From positions 1 to 64,000 of the forward strand of contig DYKB01000015.1 in the NCBI GenBank assembly GCA_020722815.1: a DNA stretch of 64,000 nucleotides. Direction: 5' to 3'. A program made the translations under genes and the position numbers. Of the stretch, positions 38,109 to 47,662 are shown one piece after another. Source of the DNA: Caldithrix sp. (lineage in GTDB: Bacteria > Zhuqueibacterota > Zhuqueibacteria > Thermofontimicrobiales > Sulfurfontimicrobiaceae). The first letter of the stretch is position 1. The number at the start of each line of letters is the position of its first letter. The notes beneath the pieces are model-generated. The model ran no database searches. It was given only the letters and a program-made list of their open reading frames with translations, and was not told the DNA's origin.

Positions 38109-38217
38109 TGGAACGACTCAGGTTGGCTGGTTGACGGTTCACGGCTAAAAACCCTCATTTTCCATATTTCTAAACCCTGAACCGGGAATTATAAAACCTT
38201 GAACCTGAATCGTTGTA
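38109..38217. repeat. CAGGTT/GAACC palindromic repeat, copy 3
   Basis: GGAACGACTCAGGTTGGCTGG on the left faces CTTGAACCTGAATCGTTGT on the right, with GGTTCACGG/CCCTGAACCGGG inside. It lies in the divergent region between galT and tetR. Confidence 0.65.
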
Positions 38218-38434
38218 AATGTATTTTAAATGGTCATGCTATTAGGGGTTTAATATTTAAAAAAAATTGAGGAGAAATGCAAATAAAAAATTGGGATTTT
38301 TTCTAAAATTTTGATTCTTGACTGGAACTTTCAATTTAGACCATCGTATATATACTGACTATAATTCATAATTTAAAATATCGTATAAATAATACCCAAT
38401 AGTTACTATTAGTTAATTCAATAACGAGGTTGTG

Positions 38435-39070
38435 ATGGGAATACCAGAACGAAGAGCCCGGGAGAAAGAACAGCGCCGAAATTTCATCATTGATGCTGCA
38501 GAACAGGTATTTTTTACCAAAGGTATCTCAGCGGCAACGATGGATGATGTGGCAGAAAAAGCGGAATTAAGTAAAGGAACGCTTTATCTTTACTTTTCCA
38601 GCAAGGAACAATTATACCTGGCCATCCATTTACGGGGACTCAAAATTTTAGGAGAGATGTTTGAGGAAGCTTTTCAAAAGGCTAAAACGGGTATTGAAAA
38701 AATTTCTGCCATTGGTGCCGCATATTATCAATTTTCGGTTCACTATCCAAATTATTTTAATGCCCTCATTTATTATGAATCACACGAGATTAATCCAGGC
38801 GAAGCCGATTCGGTGGTAGCCGACTGTCATGTGGAAGGACAAAAAACGCTTGGTTTTGTTATCCAGGCAATTCAGGTGGGTATTCAGGATGGCACAATTC
38901 GATCGGATATTGATCCAGTTAAGACCGCTATCATTCTCTGGGGGCAAAATTCGGGTCTCATTCAATTGCTCTCGCTGCATGGAAAACAAATTCTGGCGGA
39001 TCTGAAAATTTCGGAGGAAGATACATTTGAATATTCCTTCAAGCTTTACAAAATGCTTTTAGGGAAATAG
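38435..39070 (+). CDS. TetR-family regulator of the downstream efflux genes
   Basis: The start is the ATG at 38435 (MGIPERRAREKEQRRNFII), behind AACGAGGTTGTG. The helix-turn-helix is at about 25-65: AATMDDVAEKAELSKGTLYLYFSSKEQLY. The C-terminal ligand-binding part matches TetR_C-like regulators of RND systems. It is followed by tolC-like, mfp and rnd genes on the same strand, so it probably represses them and is released by a toxic ligand. AT-rich palindromic stretches such as ATCGTATATATACTGACTATA just upstream could contain its operator; I cannot fix one. Confidence 0.9.
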   Translation: MGIPERRAREKEQRRNFIIDAAEQVFFTKGISAATMDDVAEKAELSKGTLYLYFSSKEQLYLAIHLRGLKILGEMFEEAFQKAKTGIEKISAIGAAYYQFSVHYPNYFNALIYYESHEINPGEADSVVADCHVEGQKTLGFVIQAIQVGIQDGTIRSDIDPVKTAIILWGQNSGLIQLLSLHGKQILADLKISEEDTFEYSFKLYKMLLGK

Positions 39071-39269
39071 ATAGTGTCGCGTAACAGGTTCATGGTTCAA
39101 AACGACAATATCAACTTGTGTAAAACTCTTACGCATTATGCATTACGCATTACGCATCATATATTACGCCGTTAATAATGACTTTTTTTGAATTAAGTTT
39201 AAATTTTTATCTTGCGTTACGAATTGGATCGTGCTGAGCAATCACTCACAAATTATATGAGGATAATTT

Positions 39270-40634
39270 ATGTTCAAAAAGTTTTTAATTATCTTACTAT
39301 TATGTCCATTGGCGACAGGTTTTGGACAAACAAATCTGCTTGATGATTATATCCAGGAAGGGCTAACAAACAATCTTGCCCTCAAACAGCAGGAATTTTC
39401 CTTGCAAAAAAGTATAAAAGCGTTGCAGCAAGCGCGTGGCCTGTTTCTCCCCTCGATAGGAATTGAAGCACGTTATTCCCGCGCGGGTGGCGGTCGAATG
39501 ATTGAAATGCCAATCGGGGATCTGGTGAATCCTGTTTACCAAACATTAAATCAGATTTTGACAATGACTGGACAACCATCCCGTTTTCCGGAAAACATTC
39601 CCAATCAAACGATACCATTTTTGCGCGAAGAAGAGCAGGAAACGAAAATCCGGGTCATTCAACCCCTCTTTCAACCGGCAATTTATTTTAACTACAAAAT
39701 AAAATCCAGTTTAAAAGACATCCAACAAATTGAAATGGAAATATTTAAACAACATCTGGTCGCTGATATCAAAAAAGCCTATTTCAACTACTTACAGACA
39801 GATAAAGTGATTCAAATTTATGCAAAAACGAATGAGCTGCTTGAAGAGAATCTCCGAGTCAGTCAAAGCCTTTTTAAAAATCAAAAAGCGACTGCGGAAG
39901 TGGTTTTTCAGGCACGCGCCGAACTGGCGAATGTGGCGCAAAAACGAATGGATGCTGAAAAAAATAAAAAGTTAGCCGCTGCCTATTTCAATTTTTTGTT
40001 AAATCGGCCATTAGACAGTTCTATCAATCAAATTAAAGACCATAATTTTAATGTTCATCAGGAAATGAATGATTTAAAATCGATAGAAAATTCAGCCCTG
40101 GCAAAAAGGTTGGAATTTGCCCAACTTCAGCGGGGTATCGAAGCAGCCCGGCATGGCATTCGAGTGGCCACCACATCCTATCTCCCTGGCATTACCGGCG
40201 TTTTTGACTATGGAATTCAAGGGGAACAGTACCGTTTCACAGAAAAAGATGATTATTGGATGGGATCGGTTATTCTTCAATGGAATCTATTCCGCGGCTT
40301 TCAGGATAAGGCGCAGCGTTCACAGGCAAAAATTGAAATGGCCAGTCTGGAAACCCAACTATTTGAGATAAAAAGCAAAATTAAACTGGAAGTTAAAGCG
40401 GCTTATGATAATTTAGCGGTTGGGCGTCAGTCCATTATTGCGGCTGCGGAACAATTAAATAGCGCCCAAAAGTCTTTCCAGATTGTCCATAAAAAATATC
40501 AGGAGGGACTGGCGCCGCAAATTGAATTTATCCATGCCCGGACACTTCTGACCAACGCTGAAATAAATTATGCGATTTCACAATATGATTATCAGATCAA
40601 ATATGCAGAGTTCGAGCGGGTAATTGGCTTATAA
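39270..40634 (+). CDS. TolC-family outer-membrane efflux protein
   Basis: 454 residues with a signal peptide (MFKKFLIILLLCPLATGFG) and the paired helical/barrel repeats of outer-membrane efflux proteins: NLALKQQEFSLQKSIKALQQARGLFLPSIGIEARYSRAGGG in the first half and ARHGIRVATTSYLPGITGVFDYG in the second. It forms the trimeric exit duct of a tripartite pump. TGAGGATAATTT precedes the ATG. It is the first structural gene of the tetR-linked set; the 200-base gap from tetR (39071-39269) contains short ATTACGCAT direct repeats. Confidence 0.93.
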   Translation: MFKKFLIILLLCPLATGFGQTNLLDDYIQEGLTNNLALKQQEFSLQKSIKALQQARGLFLPSIGIEARYSRAGGGRMIEMPIGDLVNPVYQTLNQILTMTGQPSRFPENIPNQTIPFLREEEQETKIRVIQPLFQPAIYFNYKIKSSLKDIQQIEMEIFKQHLVADIKKAYFNYLQTDKVIQIYAKTNELLEENLRVSQSLFKNQKATAEVVFQARAELANVAQKRMDAEKNKKLAAAYFNFLLNRPLDSSINQIKDHNFNVHQEMNDLKSIENSALAKRLEFAQLQRGIEAARHGIRVATTSYLPGITGVFDYGIQGEQYRFTEKDDYWMGSVILQWNLFRGFQDKAQRSQAKIEMASLETQLFEIKSKIKLEVKAAYDNLAVGRQSIIAAAEQLNSAQKSFQIVHKKYQEGLAPQIEFIHARTLLTNAEINYAISQYDYQIKYAEFERVIGL

Positions 40635-40643
40635 ATACATTTT

Positions 40644-40743
40644 TTTACTCAGGTTAAAGGTTCAACTTTGCCGGTTCAGGGTTAAAATAAGAAAAACGAA
40701 GGTTTGCTATTCCTGAACGATGAACCGGCCAACCCTGGCAACT
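40644..40743. repeat. CAGGTT/GAACC palindromic repeat, copy 4
   Basis: TTTACTCAGGTTAAAGGTTCAACTTTGCCGGTTCAGGGTTA on the left is the complement in outline of TGAACGATGAACCGGCCAACCCTGGCAACTA on the right. It lies in the efflux operon between the tolC-like and adaptor genes, so it could modulate downstream expression. Confidence 0.65.
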
Positions 40744-40801
40744 AACATTTTATCTTAAAATAATAAATTTAAATTAAAATTTTAAACGGGAGAAATTGAT
40801 C

Positions 40802-41851
40802 ATGGAACAAGCTAAGAATCTGTTTTTATTAATGTTTTCGATAATTTTACTCTTCCTGGCATCCTGCGGACGCCAAAGTGACAACCCACAAAACGTCCAA
40901 AAAATACCCGTAAGAACGGTTAGCGTTCAGGAGAAAATCATGGTGCTCCCCATTCGAACAAGTGGAAAGCTTGCTACGAAAGCGGAGATAAAATTATCTT
41001 TTAAAGTGGGCGGCATTATTGAAGCAATTAATGTCGATGAGGGTGAGACGGTCCAACCAGGGCAAATTCTGGCAAAATTAAACCTTTCTGAAATAAATTC
41101 AATGCTCACGCAGGCTAAAAGTGCGTTTGAGAAGGCTCAACGGGATTTGGCCCGGGTCGAGAGATTATATGCCGATAGTGTTGTCACTTTAGAACAATTT
41201 CAAAATGCGACGACCGGGTTGGAAATTGCCCGGTCAAATTTGAACATCGCCGAATTTAATCACGACCATGCCATCATCCAAGCGCCTGTTCGTGGAAAAA
41301 TTTTAAAACGGTTAAGTGAAGCCAATGAGTTAATCAGTCCTGGCATGCCTGTTTTCATTTTCGGAACGAGTGGAAATGAATGGGTGTTACGGGTCGGGGT
41401 GACCGACCGCGATTTGGTTCGGTTACAACTAAATGATTCGGCCCATGTCAGCTTTGACGCCTATCCTGATCAACCGTTTAACGCCCGTGTAACTGAAATT
41501 GCCGAGGCAGCGGATCCATATACTGGCACTTATGAGGTAGAATTGGAACTGCAACCCGGTGCTAAAAAACTGATTTCTGGATTTGTCGCCACGGCGAAAA
41601 TTTTTCCATCCCTTCAAATTAAATACCATGTGATTCCAGTTGAAGCACTTGTTGAGGGGAATCAAAATGAAGGCTTTGTGTATACAGTTAATAAAAATTC
41701 AGAAAGTGTTCAAAAAATCCCAATTCAGATTGACCTCATTGCAGGTGGCGAAATTGGCGTACTATCCGGGCTTGAGAACATAACCGAAGTCATTACCGAT
41801 GGAGCGCCATACCTGAATCCGAAAAGCCAGATACAAATTTTACGTGATTAA
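40802..41851 (+). CDS. RND efflux periplasmic adaptor lipoprotein (MFP)
   Basis: The start is the ATG at 40802 behind CGGGAGAAATTGATC. The signal ends in lipobox LASC (Cys24), so the adaptor is lipid-anchored like AcrA. The layout is biotinyl-lipoyl half (IKLSFKVGGIIEAINVDEGETVQPGQILAKL), helical hairpin (LTQAKSAFEKAQRDLARVERLYADSVVTLEQ), second half (HDHAIIQAPVRGKIL), beta-barrel and membrane-proximal domains. 349 residues. It links the inner-membrane pump to the TolC-type duct and is immediately followed by the pump gene (51-base gap). Confidence 0.94.
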   Translation: MEQAKNLFLLMFSIILLFLASCGRQSDNPQNVQKIPVRTVSVQEKIMVLPIRTSGKLATKAEIKLSFKVGGIIEAINVDEGETVQPGQILAKLNLSEINSMLTQAKSAFEKAQRDLARVERLYADSVVTLEQFQNATTGLEIARSNLNIAEFNHDHAIIQAPVRGKILKRLSEANELISPGMPVFIFGTSGNEWVLRVGVTDRDLVRLQLNDSAHVSFDAYPDQPFNARVTEIAEAADPYTGTYEVELELQPGAKKLISGFVATAKIFPSLQIKYHVIPVEALVEGNQNEGFVYTVNKNSESVQKIPIQIDLIAGGEIGVLSGLENITEVITDGAPYLNPKSQIQILRD

Positions 41852-41902
41852 TTGTTATTACAGCATTTTCAGTGAACAAAATAATACAAAGAAGGATAGG
41901 AT

Positions 41903-44900
41903 ATGCGTTTACCTAAAATAGCAATTGAAAATCATCAGGTGACAATCATTATTACAATCGCCCTGGCGCTCTCTGGAATTCTTTCCTTTATGAATATGCC
42001 ACGTTCAGAGGATCCACCGGTTTCCAAATCCGGGGCATCAATCATTGTCCTCTACCCGGGCGCCAATCCTGCAAACCTTGAGCAGTTGGTGGTGGAGCCA
42101 GTTGAGGCGGCATTAAATGGGCTTGAAGACATCCAGCAAATTAATTCTACTATGTTGGACGGTTTATCCATGACTGGCATCGAATTTGAGACTGGAACGG
42201 ATCCCGATGAAAAGTATTCGGATGTCATCCAGAAAATTAATAGTATTCGACCCGATTTACCAACAGAAATTTTTAGCATCCGAACGATTAAGTGGAGTGT
42301 TTCCGATGTCAATATTTTACAATTGGCAATTGTTGCAGACTCGGTGGCCTATCAAACATTAAATGATGAAGCCGAACGACTCAAGAAAAAGCTGGAAAAA
42401 ATCGGTGGTGTTAAAAATATCAAAATCTGGGCCGTTCCAGAACAGGAAATTCGGGTTGCCTTAAATATGGAAAAAATGGCCCAACACCGAATTCCACTGA
42501 ATCAGTGTATTCAAGCAATTCAAAGTGCCAATTTGAATATTCCGGGTGGGAATATCGATCTGGGAACGAAACGATTCAGTATCCAGACCAGCGGCAATTA
42601 TAAGTCGCTGGAAGAGATTGAAAATACCATCATTCATTCGGATGGTTCAAAAATCGTTTTTCTGAAGGACATTGCCAGGGTCTATTTTGACTATGAAGAC
42701 ATCAATTACCATGCGCGGGTGAATGGTACCACCGCTATTTTTGTGACGGTGATGCAGAAGGAACGCACTAATATTTTCCAGATCATGGAGGATTTAAAAG
42801 CCGAAATTGAAAATTTTAGGACGACCTTACCGTCATCAATGACCTTACAGTATGCCTTTGATCAATCGGAAAGTGTTTCCTATCGAATCAGCAACTTCTT
42901 TAGCAATCTTTTTCAGGGAGTTTTGCTGGTGGGGATAATGATTTTTATTTCATTAAATTTCAGAGCCTCGCTTATTGTGATGCTGGCAATCCCACTGTCA
43001 ATTATGATTGGAATTACTTTTGTCGATTTGAGTGGCTTTACTCTGGAACAAATGTCTATCGCCGGCCTGGTAATCGCGCTGGGAATTCTGGTTGATAATG
43101 CCATTGTGGTAACTGAAAATATTACGCGTTTCCTGAATATGGGTTATGACCACAAAACCGCCGCCATCAAAGCCACGGAACAGATTGGCTGGGCGGTGGT
43201 TAGTTCCACGGTTACCACCGTACTGGCGTTTGTCCCAATTGTTTTGATGGGTGATATCACCGGCGATTTCATCCGAAGCATGCCGGTCACGGTTATTTAC
43301 ACCCTTTCGGCTTCACTGATGGTGGCGATTATGCTAACGCCATATCTTTCAAGTAAATTGCTCAAGCCGACACCTCTCAATAACGCTGGACGTGTCACAC
43401 GCGCGATTAATTATCTGGTCGAAAAACCCTATCGAAAGACTTTGACGTATGCATTAGCACATGGCCGGTTGATCATCATTCTGGCTGGTATCATATTATT
43501 GGCCAGTCTTTCCCTGTTTCCGCTTGTGGGGGTCACTTTTTTCCCGAAGGCGGAAAAACCACAGTTTATTATTAACATTGAAACACCAAAAGGAACCAGT
43601 CTGGACAAAACCGATGAAGTTGCCCGGTTTGTGGAATCAAAATTAATGAATTATCCGCAAATTAAACATTTTGTAACCAATATTGGTCGGAGTAATCCAA
43701 GAATTTATTATAATACGTTTGAACATTATGAAAATAGCACATTTGCACAAGTGTTTATCGAATTAAAAAACCGCGATCTGGCTATCTTCAATAAAACTAT
43801 CAGCGATTTACGCAGCGAATTTGCGGTTTATCCCAATGCCCGGATTGAAGTTAAGGAATTTGAGCAAGGGCCGCCAGTTGATGCCCCGATTGCCATCCGG
43901 ATATTAGGTGATAACCTGGATGTTCTCAAAGCGTTAGGAAATGATGTGGAACAAATCATCACCGCTACGCCAGGAACGATTAATATTGTCAATCCGCTCA
44001 AGACCTCAAAAATGGATTTACATGTTAAAATAAATCGTGATAAAGCCGGCATGTTCGGTGTTCCGCTGCATGAAATTGATCGAACCGTCCGAACCTGTAT
44101 TTCAGGGACTCCGATTTCCCGGTTTCGCGATCAGGCAGGTGACGAATATAATATTGTTTTGCGCCTTCCAGTTAAAAAAAAGCCGCAATTTGAAGATTTT
44201 GATAAAATATATGTTGCATCAATTTTAGGGAAAATGATTCCACTGCAGCAGATTGCTTCGGTTGAATTTATCGCGAGTCCGCAGGAAATTAATCATCATA
44301 ATTTGCAGCGGGAAGTTACCGTCACCGCGGATGTTCTCTCTGAATACTCGGTGGATAAAACCACCCGCAGCATAATTGCCAGGCTCGAAAATTACAACTG
44401 GCCGCAAGGATACCATTTTGAAATTGGCGGTGAACACGAAACACGTGGAACATCTTTCGGGGGGATGATGCAGGCAATTCTCATCGCCATGCTGGGAATT
44501 TTTGCGGTGCTGGTATTGCAATTCCGTTCATTTATTCAACCTTTAGTCGTTTTTGCAGCCATCCCGCTGGCTATTATTGGCTCAATCATTGCGTTGTTGG
44601 TTACCGGAAATAGTTTTTCATTTACGGCATTTGTTGGCTTAACCAGCCTGGTTGGTATTGTTGTTAATAATTCAATTATTCTGGTAGATTACACCAATCA
44701 ATTACGTCAGGAGGGCAAAGACCTTGAAACGGCAATTAAACAAGCAGGCGAAACGCGGTTTTTACCCATTCTTCTGACCTCTGGAACCACCATTGGCGGA
44801 CTTCTTCCGCTGACACTACGAGGGGGCACACTCTGGGCACCCATGGGCTGGACGATAATTGGGGGACTATTTGTTTCCACTGTTTTAACACTGGTTGTCG

Positions 44901-44935
44901 TACCAGTGCTGTATAAATTGTTTGCGAAAAATTAA
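41903..44935 (+). CDS. RND-family efflux permease (HAE1-like)
   Basis: A 1010-residue pump with twelve membrane helices and two large periplasmic loops. Visible family motifs are PRSEDPPVSKSGASIIVLYPGA near the start, GLVIALGILVDNAIVVTENITRF in helix 4, and GLTSLVGIVVNNSIILVDYTNQLR in helix 10. In helix 4 the usual Asp-Asp pair of AcrB is Asp-Asn here, so one proton-relay acidic residue is replaced, as in a subset of the family. It exports hydrophobic compounds by proton exchange as a trimer. A good AAGAAGGATAGGA site lies before the ATG. Substrates are unknown. Confidence 0.95.
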   Translation: MRLPKIAIENHQVTIIITIALALSGILSFMNMPRSEDPPVSKSGASIIVLYPGANPANLEQLVVEPVEAALNGLEDIQQINSTMLDGLSMTGIEFETGTDPDEKYSDVIQKINSIRPDLPTEIFSIRTIKWSVSDVNILQLAIVADSVAYQTLNDEAERLKKKLEKIGGVKNIKIWAVPEQEIRVALNMEKMAQHRIPLNQCIQAIQSANLNIPGGNIDLGTKRFSIQTSGNYKSLEEIENTIIHSDGSKIVFLKDIARVYFDYEDINYHARVNGTTAIFVTVMQKERTNIFQIMEDLKAEIENFRTTLPSSMTLQYAFDQSESVSYRISNFFSNLFQGVLLVGIMIFISLNFRASLIVMLAIPLSIMIGITFVDLSGFTLEQMSIAGLVIALGILVDNAIVVTENITRFLNMGYDHKTAAIKATEQIGWAVVSSTVTTVLAFVPIVLMGDITGDFIRSMPVTVIYTLSASLMVAIMLTPYLSSKLLKPTPLNNAGRVTRAINYLVEKPYRKTLTYALAHGRLIIILAGIILLASLSLFPLVGVTFFPKAEKPQFIINIETPKGTSLDKTDEVARFVESKLMNYPQIKHFVTNIGRSNPRIYYNTFEHYENSTFAQVFIELKNRDLAIFNKTISDLRSEFAVYPNARIEVKEFEQGPPVDAPIAIRILGDNLDVLKALGNDVEQIITATPGTINIVNPLKTSKMDLHVKINRDKAGMFGVPLHEIDRTVRTCISGTPISRFRDQAGDEYNIVLRLPVKKKPQFEDFDKIYVASILGKMIPLQQIASVEFIASPQEINHHNLQREVTVTADVLSEYSVDKTTRSIIARLENYNWPQGYHFEIGGEHETRGTSFGGMMQAILIAMLGIFAVLVLQFRSFIQPLVVFAAIPLAIIGSIIALLVTGNSFSFTAFVGLTSLVGIVVNNSIILVDYTNQLRQEGKDLETAIKQAGETRFLPILLTSGTTIGGLLPLTLRGGTLWAPMGWTIIGGLFVSTVLTLVVVPVLYKLFAKN

Positions 44936-45017
44936 TGCCGGACCCCATTCCTCATGTAGCCTGTTTAAGATATTGTGGGATTTACAAATGCCGCATTTAT
45001 CAATAGCCACCAGGTTA

Positions 45018-45235
45018 GTATCCATTCAACTCATGATGGTGAATATGATCCGGACTGGTTATCGTCCTGCTAAAATCATCAATTATCTTTTTGATTTCAG
45101 AACAAGGATTAACGATTTGTGATTTTTGATGTTTTTAGGAGCTTATCTCCTTCATAAATCAAAAATCGTTGATCAAGAGTCGTCAATCAGCTTTTTAATT
45201 TTAAAAATGTTTTCCCTGACTTATTGAGGGGATAC
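45018..45235. repeat. Possible older GTATCC element
   Basis: Ends are GTATCCATTCAACTCATGATGG and TTATTGAGGGGATAC, similar to the elements at 3939 and 7073, but there is no matching target duplication. A strong inner hairpin (AACGATTTGTGATTTTTGATG against CATAAATCAAAAATCGTT) lies at 45111-45171. No gene. Confidence 0.5.
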
Positions 45236-45354
45236 TAATTGAAATTTAAAATTTAAGCTTACCCTGATGACAATGAACCCAATCCAATCCATCACTCCCT
45301 CTCAGCGATTATATCGATCTTAATCTGTTCTGGTACATTTTTTGTACTTTTAAT

Positions 45355-45515
45355 TAGTGTCTGTCCGAAAATACTCAATTCTGTCAGGGCGAGGCGTTTT
45401 TTACCGAAGCCTGTTTTTTAGGCTCGCAATCTCCTCGTCAAACGGCTGAGATTGCTTCGTCGCCCAAAACGCTCCTCGCCATGACAATACCGGAGGCTTT
45501 TGTGGACAGACACTA
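45355..45515 (-). repeat. TAGTGTCTGTCCG element, copy 6
   Basis: Its ends are the best matched of the family: TTAGTGTCTGTCCGAAAA against TTTTGTGGACAGACACTAA, with TA on both borders. It is in reverse orientation, with the extra AAGCCTGTTTTTTAGGCTCGC segment of copy 5. It sits directly before the DUF1566-protein gene. Confidence 0.88.
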
Positions 45516-45594
45516 ATTGAATTCAATTGAAAAACAATCATCCTGGCATAAGAGATATCGCATTCAAAATTTCCCAGGAAAGGGTAAATATTCC

Positions 45595-47511
45595 ATGTCA
45601 AAGAGAAGATTAAAAATACCAGAACCAATTGTTTTCCCCCCTCAAATTTTGGGGAGCGCGAAAAACAAAAAAGACGCGGAACCACTCCCGGAAATAAAGC
45701 CAGAAATGCCTGTTCCCCCAGCGCCAGTGGCCACACCGCAGGAGGTTAAAGCCCAACCCGCACCCGCTAAGTCCGAAAAAATTGAATTGGAACAGGAAAT
45801 TGACTTTGCTGAATTTGAAAAGCCCAATAAATCTGTCAAGTGGTCACGATATAGAAAAGTTTTTCTATTTTCGATGATATTTATTACGATTGGCTTGTTT
45901 ATTTTAGTAAGTGGCAAACTTATCAAAAGATACTGGCCTGAAAATACTCGTCCGGCACTTTCAATACTTTCGGGAACAATTTATCATCCTGATTCAATTG
46001 TTGTTCTGAAAGTTTTCAATCGACCTGTTAAAATGAAAAAAGATCCAATTTTTGTCTATGATGGCTTAAATCTCGAGCTTAATTCAGCGACTTTGCAACG
46101 ATTAAATCGTCCCGGAGAGGAAATATATCAATTAAAACTCGCCGAATTGCCAGATTCTTACCAAAAAGATGGCTTTCACAAGCTATATTTTTATTTTAAG
46201 CCCAAAGATTCAAGTGAAGTCAAAAAGATATGTCTCGATAGTCGTTCTCCACAGGCTTCTGGCATTATCGAACAGATCGCTCCCAATGAATATCGCCTTC
46301 TGGGAGAAGTAATCGAAGAGACTGTCATCGATAAACCGAAAATTACGGCTACCATGAATTTTAAATTTGATGGACAGTCGATTAGTTTTCCCATACTGCT
46401 TTGGGGCTATTCCATGCGAAAAAATCAAAAAATTTACTATTTTGATTACCAGGTTCAAAATTTACCAGCGCTCCCCAGAAATAACTATTTTATCAATCCC
46501 ATCATGTTAACACTGGAATTTGAGGATGTTGTTGGAAATAAGCAATCGCATGATTTCCCGGCCAATATTTTCCGCGAACCAAGGGAAGTAACTTTCGGCG
46601 CCAATGATTTCGGATACCTTAAATCCGATGTGGAAGGATTAAAAGGTCAACTTCAAAGACGTAAAACCACTTTTATGCCAGAATTGACCGTTTCGGAAAC
46701 ATCACGGGATATGAATTTACAGATAATTGAAAAAACGCCGGAATTTAACAAGTTAAGCTGGTTGCCGCCGGCTACCGATAAAAAATCAGAAATACGAGCA
46801 TATTTTGTCTTCTGTCAAAATTGGCCCGTTGGTGTAACGCTGGATACGACTTTTACCGATAGAACCAGCTCTACCGATTCAACGATAAAATATCAGGTGT
46901 ATACACATTTACCGCCAGGAACCTATATTGCCAGTGTGGCCCTGGATTTTCGTCCCCAGGATTTTATCCAAGCACCGGATACAATGACTCAGATTGAACC
47001 GATAGCCGTAAAACGTGTTTTCAGAAGCACTCCCATCGAGATTTCTATCGATGAAGTCACTGCCATGTTAAAGGCAAAAAATCTTTTTGATGTGAATGCA
47101 AATAATTCAGGAACCGGCTTTTCGAACCGCTTTGAACAGAAAAATTATCGAGGGGTAACGGTGGTCATTGATCGGGCAGCGGGCTTAATGTGGCAACAAG
47201 CCGGCTCAGCAGAGATGCTGACTTATCAGAATGCCCAGCAATGGATTCAGACGTTAAATCAACAAAATTACGCCGGTTTTCGAACCTGGCGGCTTCCCAC
47301 GCTGGAAGAAGCGATGAGCCTGATTGAACCCAACAAAAAGAATGGCAATCTCTATAATGATGTCCTTTTTAACCAAAAACAATGGTGGATCTGGACGAGC
47401 GACAAATTAAAAGGTGAGTCCTGGCCCTGGATTGTCTATTTCTCTTATGGCATTTGTGGTGTGGATTACACTGGCGGAACAAGCTACGTTCGGGCAGTTC
47501 GTTCCCTTTAA
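45595..47511 (+). CDS. Single-span membrane protein with C-terminal DUF1566 domain
   Basis: The start is the ATG at 45595 (MSKRRLKIPEPIVFPP), with AGGAAAGGGTAAATATTCC upstream; the longer ORF starts in the flank of the repeat element. 638 residues: a Pro/Glu-rich cytoplasmic segment (about 20-70; PEIKPEMPVPPAPVATPQ), one membrane helix (about 90-110; VFLFSMIFITIGLFILVSG), a long beta-rich region, and a DUF1566 (Lcl C-terminal) domain at about 515-638 with the marks GLMWQQAG, FRTWRLPTLEEAMSLI, WWIWTSDK and YVRAVRSL. It is probably anchored in the inner membrane with its large domain outside. Function unknown. Confidence 0.8.
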   Translation: MSKRRLKIPEPIVFPPQILGSAKNKKDAEPLPEIKPEMPVPPAPVATPQEVKAQPAPAKSEKIELEQEIDFAEFEKPNKSVKWSRYRKVFLFSMIFITIGLFILVSGKLIKRYWPENTRPALSILSGTIYHPDSIVVLKVFNRPVKMKKDPIFVYDGLNLELNSATLQRLNRPGEEIYQLKLAELPDSYQKDGFHKLYFYFKPKDSSEVKKICLDSRSPQASGIIEQIAPNEYRLLGEVIEETVIDKPKITATMNFKFDGQSISFPILLWGYSMRKNQKIYYFDYQVQNLPALPRNNYFINPIMLTLEFEDVVGNKQSHDFPANIFREPREVTFGANDFGYLKSDVEGLKGQLQRRKTTFMPELTVSETSRDMNLQIIEKTPEFNKLSWLPPATDKKSEIRAYFVFCQNWPVGVTLDTTFTDRTSSTDSTIKYQVYTHLPPGTYIASVALDFRPQDFIQAPDTMTQIEPIAVKRVFRSTPIEISIDEVTAMLKAKNLFDVNANNSGTGFSNRFEQKNYRGVTVVIDRAAGLMWQQAGSAEMLTYQNAQQWIQTLNQQNYAGFRTWRLPTLEEAMSLIEPNKKNGNLYNDVLFNQKQWWIWTSDKLKGESWPWIVYFSYGICGVDYTGGTSYVRAVRSL

Positions 47512-47662
47512 TATTTAATATCATGCCAATTGATTTCTCACTTTTCATTTTCATCCTTTCTCATTTCTATAAATTTTCATCTTAATCCTTGCAATTTATC
47601 TCAAATTTTCATAAATATAAACCATTGCAAAACAAAAATTCAATTATTTCAGGAGCCCTGCC

